Translations under genes and position numbers: made by a program
Notes under the pieces: model-generated
Databases searched by the model: none
What the model was told of the DNA's origin: nothing
The model's input: only the letters and a program-made list of their open reading frames with translations
Part shown: positions 1 to 5,396 of the stretch, one piece after another
Numbering within the stretch: the stretch's first letter is position 1
Layout: each line of letters opens with the position of its first letter
Source: Gammaproteobacteria bacterium
GTDB taxonomy: Bacteria; Pseudomonadota; Gammaproteobacteria; UBA9214
Reading direction: 5' to 3'
Assembly: GCA_030632175.1 (NCBI GenBank)
Contig: DAOVVG010000116.1
Coordinates: 1-7,380, forward strand
DNA: 7,380 nucleotides

Positions 1-84
1 CCCGGCTTTTGGGGCGCAAGACGTCTGGTTTGCCATGACAGTTAAATTCGTTGCGTTATTTATTGGGTGGCTTTGCAAACCGTC

Positions 85-89
85 AGGAA
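85..89 (+). promoter_or_regulatory. Ribosome binding site for the small membrane ORF
   Basis: AGGAA lies six bases before the ATG at 96-98. It supports that ATG over the upstream in-frame alternatives (the frame is open from 39, with TTG codons at 51, 63 and 93). A perfect AGGAGG also occurs inside the ORF at 104-109, but it only precedes a TTG at 118 in another frame, which would give a 26-residue peptide. It is more simply explained as Ala-Gly-Gly codons. Confidence 0.5.
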
Positions 90-95
90 TGGTTG

Positions 96-221
96 ATGCT
101 TGCAGGAGGCCTATATATTGTATATTTCGGGTGGTGGATCACCATATATAGTATTATCATTATGTTGTTTGATTTTTCACCTAAACTCAAGGGTATAGCA
201 AGCCTGAGCAATTATCACTGA
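96..221 (+). CDS. Small single-pass membrane protein (41 residues), hypothetical
   Basis: This is a short ORF of 41 codons plus stop. Its peptide starts MLAGGLYIVYFGWW and continues with a strongly hydrophobic stretch to about residue 25, which is enough for one transmembrane helix. A short polar tail with two lysines (SPKLKG) follows. Three things support it. There is an AGGAA Shine-Dalgarno sequence six bases before the ATG. The composition is coherent for a membrane protein. Its stop TGA (219-221) shares one base with the ATG of the next gene (TGATG), a classic arrangement for translational coupling. The next gene has no obvious ribosome binding site of its own, which fits coupling. No family was recognised. 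It could instead be the tail of a longer protein begun at a non-ATG codon upstream, or a chance ORF in a leader region. Confidence 0.5.
   Translation: MLAGGLYIVYFGWWITIYSIIIMLFDFSPKLKGIASLSNYH
111..151. repeat. AT-rich inverted repeat, possible operator or stem
   Basis: CTATATAT (111-118) and ATATATAG (144-151) are perfect inverted 8-base arms separated by 25 bases. Inside them is a second small inverted repeat, TGGTG-GAT-CACCA (132-144). The stretch lies within the proposed small ORF and about 70 bases before the exported Met-rich protein gene. It may be a regulatory site or an mRNA structure, but alternating TA runs form such repeats easily by chance. Confidence 0.25.
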
Positions 222-946
222 TGACGTATTTGAAGAAAAAACAGGTCATTCTCGCTTTGGTTGTCGTGTTGTCTGTGCCGGCACCTTCAACAGCGAATGC
301 CTATGGCGATATATTCAGTGCGATGTTTCGTATGATGCTGGTGATGATGAATGTAATGTCCGACTCCATGTTGGGTAATAATAATAGTAATAATGATATG
401 GGATGGGGGTCGGGGAACTCCCTCGGTCTTGGCATGACCACCCTGCCAATGATGAGCGGTATGTACGGGATGAATCCGGTTACCGGTTTTGGGGGTATGC
501 CGGGAACGTCGCCCTGGTCAGGTATGAACAGTATGCCGATGTATGGCGCGAGCCCATGGTCATCCCCGTTTAGTAGCGGGTCAAATCCCTTCACCAATGC
601 CTACCCGTCCTACGCCAGTAATCCTTATGCGAATCGTGGATATGGAGGACGCTACAGTGGTTATCCTCCCCCGCAGATTTCGTTACTGGATGGACGTTGG
701 TATGGCACTGCCGGCGAAGTTCTTGAAATACGCGGTAACCGGTTTCGCTTGCAGAATGTTCAATCCGGCATAAGCGGTGCAATCCGTCTCGAAAACAATA
801 TTGTGAACCTGTATAGCCCGCGGACCGGTACCGTTACACAATATACCTTTATCAGAAACCAGTCCGAGCTGATTCTGCAGGATGCCACCGGTCGGGTACT
901 CCGTTTTCGCCTGCGGCCGATAAGTCCGGCCACATATACCTTCTAG
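221..946 (+). CDS. Exported methionine-rich protein with C-terminal beta-rich domain, function unknown
   Basis: The 241-residue product begins with a typical Sec signal peptide: KKK at 5-7, hydrophobic core at 9-19, and an A-N-A cleavage motif at 25-27 leaving a mature N-terminus at Tyr28. Residues 31-50 look like a Met-rich amphipathic helix. Residues 51-150 are low complexity, rich in Gly, Ser, Asn, Pro, Tyr and Met. Seventeen methionines fall between residues 35 and 107, while the whole protein has no cysteine and no histidine. From about 153 to 235 a compact domain opens with LLDGRWYGTAGEVLEIRG and alternates hydrophobic and polar residues as in beta strands. I recognise this as a lipocalin-like or small beta-barrel style, not as a named family. 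The start is set by the signal peptide and the TGATG junction with the small ORF. Metal binding or surface adhesion are guesses. It is not clearly in one operon with the downstream pair. Confidence 0.8.
   Translation: MTYLKKKQVILALVVVLSVPAPSTANAYGDIFSAMFRMMLVMMNVMSDSMLGNNNSNNDMGWGSGNSLGLGMTTLPMMSGMYGMNPVTGFGGMPGTSPWSGMNSMPMYGASPWSSPFSSGSNPFTNAYPSYASNPYANRGYGGRYSGYPPPQISLLDGRWYGTAGEVLEIRGNRFRLQNVQSGISGAIRLENNIVNLYSPRTGTVTQYTFIRNQSELILQDATGRVLRFRLRPISPATYTF
374..399 (+). repeat. Imperfect AAT trinucleotide tract
   Basis: Inside the Met-rich protein gene, a run of AAT triplets broken by AGT and then GAT encodes the Asn-rich stretch at residues 53-59 (NNNSNND). Being in-frame triplets, length changes here would keep the reading frame. 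It is short and may be simple low-complexity coding sequence. Confidence 0.5.
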
Positions 947-1085
947 GGAAATCACGAAAAAAGCCGCCATCCCCCGTACTGCCTTGAATATAGACGACAG
1001 ATTAGAGATGTCCTTCTACTGTAGGCTGGCCGATTATCTGCTAACCTGCACCCACAGGAACTAATCAAGATATAACTCTTTACCC

Positions 1086-1090
1086 AGGAG
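1086..1090 (+). promoter_or_regulatory. Ribosome binding site of the dikinase-like gene
   Basis: AGGAG stands six bases before the ATG at 1097. It fixes that start, which also places a good signal peptide at the N-terminus. In the 947-1096 gap before it, I see no convincing promoter and no hairpin followed by a T run. A TATAAC at 1071-1076 resembles a -10 box but has no reasonable -35 box. Confidence 0.7.
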
Positions 1091-1096
1091 ATTTCG

Positions 1097-4015
1097 ATGC
1101 CGGTTCGTTTTCTGTTTATTCTGATCTGCATAAGTTTTTCTGCCTCGGCCAGCGATTCCCCGACAGCCGCGAGTAATCCTGAATATCAACAATGGATTGA
1201 AGCCATGAAGACCAGGCCGCGCGGGCCTTTCAAGGAACTGCGCTGGTATTGTAATGACGGTTCGGTTTTTCCTCCAAAGGCATACGCGTGTGTTGATCAT
1301 GGCGGTGGTTATCAACACGGCGCATGGAGTGAACAAACACTGACGCTCCGTGATCAGGGCTACAAAATTGCCAATTTGCTGGCGGGCTACGATCCGGAAG
1401 TACAGCTCGCGCAATCCGGTTTTCTTGATGGCTACAATCAATTACTGATAGAAAAATACCTTATTGCTGCTGACGATGGCTGGATATTTCGACGCGCCCT
1501 GTTCTACCGGGGCGCCATACAGGAAGAAGATGAACGCACAGGTGGCCGCAAGTTGCTGCTGGCACTGAGTGACAAGCCGGAGTGGATTGGTACACGTTAT
1601 CCGGCGTTGCGTATCGGCGCGGTGCTGGTGAGTCACGGGGAAAGCACGGCTTCCGTACAAAAAGTGAGACAGGTGTCTGCTGCACTGTCTGAACAGGATC
1701 CCGGTTTCAACGACATTCGCGGCAAGATTCATGGCACGCCGGATGCCGGTGATGCCCAGCGGGTGCGTGACTATGCAGCCGGTGTCGACGACCCGGTCAT
1801 GAAAGAAAAGTATCAGGACCTCGCTGGCGATATCGACCAGGTGTACCAGGGTGTACCGTTACCGCAGAGGTTGCGGGAAACGGCCAGGGTATTTACCGCG
1901 GGTCCGTGGTTGCAGGAGATTCTGCGTACGGCCGCATCAGATCTTGAAAAAGATGGTTCTGCCAGTAACCGCTACCAGGTGACCGCGCATCTGTTGACAG
2001 AACTGCGTGATGCGCTGCCCCGGATTAAAAACGCCTCGGCACGTTTACGTGTGCTCGACCTGAGTCTCAATGTTGAAACTGAAAATTTCAGCGCCAGTGC
2101 AGAACTGCGCGAGCAGTTGGCCGCTGCCAGCCGGCACCAGCATATTGTCTGGCTGGGGGCGGCCGTAGACGCGGCTTATGGTACCGGTGCGATCAATACC
2201 CGGGGACGTAAGGAATTGCAAAAGTCGCTTGCGGGTATCGAGACAAACAGCGTTTCACTCGCCGATTACATGAAGACACTGGGTTATCTTGCCCGCGTGC
2301 CAGGCTGGGGTACCCAGGGTCTGCGTTTTCAGTTCTTCGATTCAATGCAGAAATTGTCCGGGATTGAACCGCAGGCACTGCTGTTTATCCAGGACCAGCT
2401 GCGTGGCAGTCCCCTGCTGTTTTATTCACAGGTACTTGACGATTTGTTGCAGGATGCAAACCGGCTTGCCGGCGTGCAATACAAGTTGTTTGACAAGAGT
2501 ATTGGTGTCGGTTTTCGGGCGCTGAACCCGGGACTGGCCCGGGGCGTACTGCATGCCAGCCCGGATTTCGGCAATATCGCCGACTTTGACCCTCACGGTA
2601 TTTACCTGCTGCCGGAAACCGTATCAGAGCTGCCGCCGGTGGCCGGTATCATGACGGCAGGAGAAGGCAATCCACTGTCACATGTGCAATTACTGGCTCG
2701 TAATCTCGGTATTCCCAATGTCGGTGTCGATGAAGGGTTGCTTTCTACCCTGCAAAAACATGATGGAGAAAAGGTGGTGATGGCTGTCAGTCCATCAGGG
2801 CTGGTAGAACTCACCCGTGATGGCCCTGAATGGGATGCCATCTTTGGCGAAGATAACAAGAACCAGGGTGCGGAAATTAATCCGGACCTGGAGAAACTGG
2901 ACCTGTCGGTGAAGTCATTCCTGTTACTGGACAATCTGCGCGCGAGTGATTCTGGCAAGACCGTGGGTCCCAAGGCAGCGAAACTCGGTGAGTTGCGTCA
3001 CCATTATCCGGGGGCTGTCGCAGAAGGTGTCGCCATTCCGTTTGGCGTCTTCAAGGCAACGGTACTCGACAAGCCCTACAAGAGCAGTGGAAAGACCGTA
3101 TTTGAATGGATGGTTGGTGAGTATGGTCATATTCACAACATGCCGGTGGATTCACCTGAACGCCGCAAATATACCAACCGGTTCCGGGAAGAACTTTATA
3201 ACCTGATTGCAAATTCAAAGCTGGACGATAATTTCCGCAGGCAACTGCGGGAAACCATGGCACAGGCTTTTGGTCCCGGCGACAACTACGGCGTATTTGT
3301 ACGCTCCGATACCAATGTAGAGGACCTGGCCGGGTTTACCGGTGCCGGTTTGAATTTAACGCTGCCTAATGTGGTCGGTGTGGACAATGTGATTAATGAC
3401 ATCCCGAAAGTCTGGGCCTCGCCTTTCACGGCGCGCGCCTTTGCCTGGCGCCAGTCGCACATGGGCAAGCCGGAACATGTCTATCCTGCCGTGCTGCTGC
3501 TGCGCTCGGTCCCCAATGACAAGTCAGGGGTGATGGTGACGCAGGATATTGATAGCGGTGACAAGGCAGTCCTGTCTGTTGCCATCAATGAAGGTGTTGG
3601 TGGTGCGGTTGACGGCCAGTCTGCCGAATCCATACGCATCGATACCCGCGACGGTTCGGTGCGTGTGCTGGCGATGGCGACCGCGCCCTGGCGGCGCAAC
3701 CCGAATCCTGCCGGTGGCGTTGACAAGTTGCCGGTCAGTGGCAGTGATACCGTGCTGCAACCGGACGAAATCAGGCAACTGATTACCTTTGCGAAAGAAT
3801 TACCCGACAAGTTTCCCCCCATCACGGATGATGACGGCAATCCTGCACCGGCCGATATCGAATTCGGGTTTCTGGACGGCAAGCTGCATTTGTTCCAGTT
3901 ACGCCCCTTTCTGGAAAGCCGGCATGCACGCGGCAGCAGCTACCTGAATAAAATGGACCAGTCTCTCCAGGGGAATATGGGCAACCCGGTCAACATGCAA
4001 GAGGTTCCAAAATGA
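1097..4015 (+). CDS. Exported dikinase-like protein: phosphohistidine domain then C-terminal ATP-grasp (glucan, water dikinase-type module)
   Basis: The 972-residue product has a Sec signal peptide (hydrophobic 5-15, A-S-A at 16-18). The N-terminal region (19 to about 470) is largely helical and unrecognised; its only two cysteines, C52 and C65, may form a disulfide. A PEP-utiliser mobile (phosphohistidine) domain follows at about 475-575, with motif PLSHVQLLARNLGIP and candidate phospho-carrier His529. A PPDK-type ATP-binding domain fills about 605-940. Visible marks are VGPKAAKLGEL (Lys626), VAIPFGVF (645-652), VRSDTNVEDLAGFTGAGL (Arg736, Glu742), KVWASPFTARA (771-781), and a closing D-I-E (920-922) with FQLRPF (Gln934, Arg936). 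The order His domain then ATP domain at the C-terminus is that of glucan, water dikinases; PEP synthase has the reverse order plus a TIM barrel, absent here. In that family ATP's beta phosphate passes through the histidine to a glucan. All expected catalytic positions appear present, so activity is plausible, but no carbohydrate-binding module is visible and the substrate is unknown. It overlaps the next gene by four bases. Confidence 0.85.
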   Translation: MPVRFLFILICISFSASASDSPTAASNPEYQQWIEAMKTRPRGPFKELRWYCNDGSVFPPKAYACVDHGGGYQHGAWSEQTLTLRDQGYKIANLLAGYDPEVQLAQSGFLDGYNQLLIEKYLIAADDGWIFRRALFYRGAIQEEDERTGGRKLLLALSDKPEWIGTRYPALRIGAVLVSHGESTASVQKVRQVSAALSEQDPGFNDIRGKIHGTPDAGDAQRVRDYAAGVDDPVMKEKYQDLAGDIDQVYQGVPLPQRLRETARVFTAGPWLQEILRTAASDLEKDGSASNRYQVTAHLLTELRDALPRIKNASARLRVLDLSLNVETENFSASAELREQLAAASRHQHIVWLGAAVDAAYGTGAINTRGRKELQKSLAGIETNSVSLADYMKTLGYLARVPGWGTQGLRFQFFDSMQKLSGIEPQALLFIQDQLRGSPLLFYSQVLDDLLQDANRLAGVQYKLFDKSIGVGFRALNPGLARGVLHASPDFGNIADFDPHGIYLLPETVSELPPVAGIMTAGEGNPLSHVQLLARNLGIPNVGVDEGLLSTLQKHDGEKVVMAVSPSGLVELTRDGPEWDAIFGEDNKNQGAEINPDLEKLDLSVKSFLLLDNLRASDSGKTVGPKAAKLGELRHHYPGAVAEGVAIPFGVFKATVLDKPYKSSGKTVFEWMVGEYGHIHNMPVDSPERRKYTNRFREELYNLIANSKLDDNFRRQLRETMAQAFGPGDNYGVFVRSDTNVEDLAGFTGAGLNLTLPNVVGVDNVINDIPKVWASPFTARAFAWRQSHMGKPEHVYPAVLLLRSVPNDKSGVMVTQDIDSGDKAVLSVAINEGVGGAVDGQSAESIRIDTRDGSVRVLAMATAPWRRNPNPAGGVDKLPVSGSDTVLQPDEIRQLITFAKELPDKFPPITDDDGNPAPADIEFGFLDGKLHLFQLRPFLESRHARGSSYLNKMDQSLQGNMGNPVNMQEVPK
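4001..4004 (+). promoter_or_regulatory. Ribosome binding site of the serine hydrolase gene, inside the preceding gene
   Basis: GAGG lies seven bases before the ATG at 4012, within the last codons of the dikinase-like gene. Together with the ATGA overlap at 4012-4015, it indicates reinitiation or coupled translation of the two proteins. Confidence 0.55.
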
Positions 4016-5328
4016 ACAGACTTTCTGCTTTTTTTCTTGTGACACTGTTATTGCCCACACTGGCGGGTGCCTATCCACTGGATGGCTACCGGGATACGGG
4101 TATTCGCCGGGTGGAGGGTGCCAGGCTTGCAAATGAAGGGGTTGTCCCCGGTCGTAAACAGCCGGCAGGCGCCCTGCTTTCTACCAGGGAAGTGGATCTG
4201 CGTCTGCTTAACTATCCGCACATGGATCTGCCGACGCCTGATCCGGCTTTCAGCAAGCAGCTTGTGAAAATGCTTGGCAGCAGTGCAGATAACTACGGTA
4301 TCGCTGTGCTTGATATCAGCGACCCGGCGCATCCGGTTTACGGTGAGCACCGTGGTGATTACCGGCAGAACACCGGCAGTGTTGGCAAGATCATCGTGGC
4401 GCTGGGACTGTTCCAGGCGCTGGCCGATGCCTGGCCGGATAACCTGGATAAACGCCGTGAGATTCTGAAAAACACTGTTGTGACGGCTGACGATTTCAGT
4501 ATATCGGACCATCATAAAATCCGTGTTTTTAACGTCGAGACCAGGACACTGGTACGACGCACCATGCCGGTCGGTGAGAAAGGTTCACTGTGGGAATATC
4601 TGGACTGGACATTGTCTGTGAGTTCCAATTCCGCTGCTGCCATGACCATGCGTGAAGCCATGTTGTTAAAGCAGTACGGCAAGAGTTACCCGCCGTCAGA
4701 GGCAGAGATTCAGCGTTTTTTCAATGAGACACCAAAGAAGGAATTGACCGAACTGTTTCAGCGTACCTTCTTTGACCCCATCACTCGTAACGGTCTGGAT
4801 ATTACCAAGGTCAGGCAAGGCAGTTTTTTTACGCACACGGGTAAAAAGAAAGTTGCCGGCGGTGGAAACAGCTATGGCACCGCACGGGAGCTGGTCAAGC
4901 TGACCCTGCGCATGGAACAGGGCCGACTGGTTGATGAATTCTCCAGTCGTGAGTTCAAGCGTCTGCTCTATATGACGGAACGCAGGATCCGCTATGCGTC
5001 TGCGCCGGCGCTCAGGGATTCTGCTGTCTATTTCAAGTCCGGCTCCCTCTACAGCTGTGTGGAAGAAGAAGGTTTCAAGTGCGGCAAGTACATGGGTAAC
5101 AAAAAGAACTACATGAATTCACTGGCCATTATTGAAAACACCAGTGACGGCTATCAACTGGACTATATTGCCGGGCTGATTTCCAACGTGTTAAGAGTGA
5201 ATTCTGCCGTAGAGCACCAGACGTTTGGTATGCGTATACACAGAATGATTGAAAAGGCACATCCACCGGTAAAAGTGCAGACTGAACCAATGTTGAGCCA
5301 GCCACCGACAGCAGAAAAAGTAATGTAG
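4012..5328 (+). CDS. Exported serine hydrolase of the beta-lactamase/penicillin-binding protein superfamily
   Basis: The 438-residue product has a Sec signal peptide (hydrophobic 6-18, A-G-A at 18-20, mature from Tyr21). The three signature motifs of the active-site serine penicilloyl fold are in order. S-V-G-K at 123-126 gives nucleophile Ser123 and Lys126. S-S-N at 204-206 is the SxN motif. K-S-G at 342-344 is the KTG-type motif on the edge strand. Spacing between motifs is larger than in typical class A beta-lactamases, and I could not assign an omega-loop general-base glutamate, so a DD-peptidase or other transpeptidase-fold hydrolase is more likely than a resistance enzyme. Cys349 and Cys357, just after the KSG motif, could form a disulfide in the periplasm. 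The C-terminal 25 residues (PPVKVQTEP onward) look like a disordered tail. The 4-base overlap with the dikinase-like gene implies coordinated amounts and a shared pathway. The actual substrate is not shown by the sequence. Confidence 0.85.
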   Translation: MNRLSAFFLVTLLLPTLAGAYPLDGYRDTGIRRVEGARLANEGVVPGRKQPAGALLSTREVDLRLLNYPHMDLPTPDPAFSKQLVKMLGSSADNYGIAVLDISDPAHPVYGEHRGDYRQNTGSVGKIIVALGLFQALADAWPDNLDKRREILKNTVVTADDFSISDHHKIRVFNVETRTLVRRTMPVGEKGSLWEYLDWTLSVSSNSAAAMTMREAMLLKQYGKSYPPSEAEIQRFFNETPKKELTELFQRTFFDPITRNGLDITKVRQGSFFTHTGKKKVAGGGNSYGTARELVKLTLRMEQGRLVDEFSSREFKRLLYMTERRIRYASAPALRDSAVYFKSGSLYSCVEEEGFKCGKYMGNKKNYMNSLAIIENTSDGYQLDYIAGLISNVLRVNSAVEHQTFGMRIHRMIEKAHPPVKVQTEPMLSQPPTAEKVM

Positions 5329-5384
5329 GACAGGTAAAGCAAAGCGTACCTGTCGGGATGAAGCATTGTGCCTGACGGGTACGC
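5329..5384. terminator. Overlapping hairpins between convergent genes, probable terminator region
   Basis: Two stems share one arm. The first pairs GACAGGTA (5329-5336) with TACCTGTC (5347-5354). The second pairs bases 5344-5357 with 5371-5384 around a 13-base loop, giving 14 pairs in the + strand RNA with two G-U wobbles. The two cannot form together. Neither is followed by a T run on the + strand. Read on the minus strand, the larger stem has two A-C mismatches, but its seven base-proximal pairs are perfect and are followed directly by TTTGCTTT. It lies 12 bases after the stop codon of the minus-strand transporter gene, so it could be that gene's intrinsic terminator. Confidence 0.5.
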
Positions 5385-5396
5385 CGCTGCGCGCCT

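Noticed and set aside
1..151. An open + strand frame from base 2 to the stop at 149-151 as the end of an upstream gene
   Set aside because: The peptide has no recognisable character and conflicts with the better supported small ORF in another frame. Upstream sequence would be needed to judge it.
1071..1076. TATAAC as a promoter -10 box before the dikinase-like gene
   Set aside because: No acceptable -35 box at 16-18 bases and it would leave a leader of only about 14 bases containing the ribosome binding site.
1127..1129. Cys11 of the dikinase-like protein as a lipoprotein cysteine
   Set aside because: The preceding residues (I-L-I) lack the small residue required at position -1 of a lipobox; a normal A-S-A signal peptidase site fits better.
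1841..1858. Tandem GGTGTACC copies
   Set aside because: Two copies of a short word within coding sequence (residues VYQGV); no further copies or symmetry, likely chance.
3481..3882. Antisense ORF inside the ATP-grasp coding region, and similar overlapping ORFs elsewhere
   Set aside because: Low-complexity Ser/Thr/Pro-rich translation typical of the opposite strand of a real gene; the + strand frame carries clear domain motifs.
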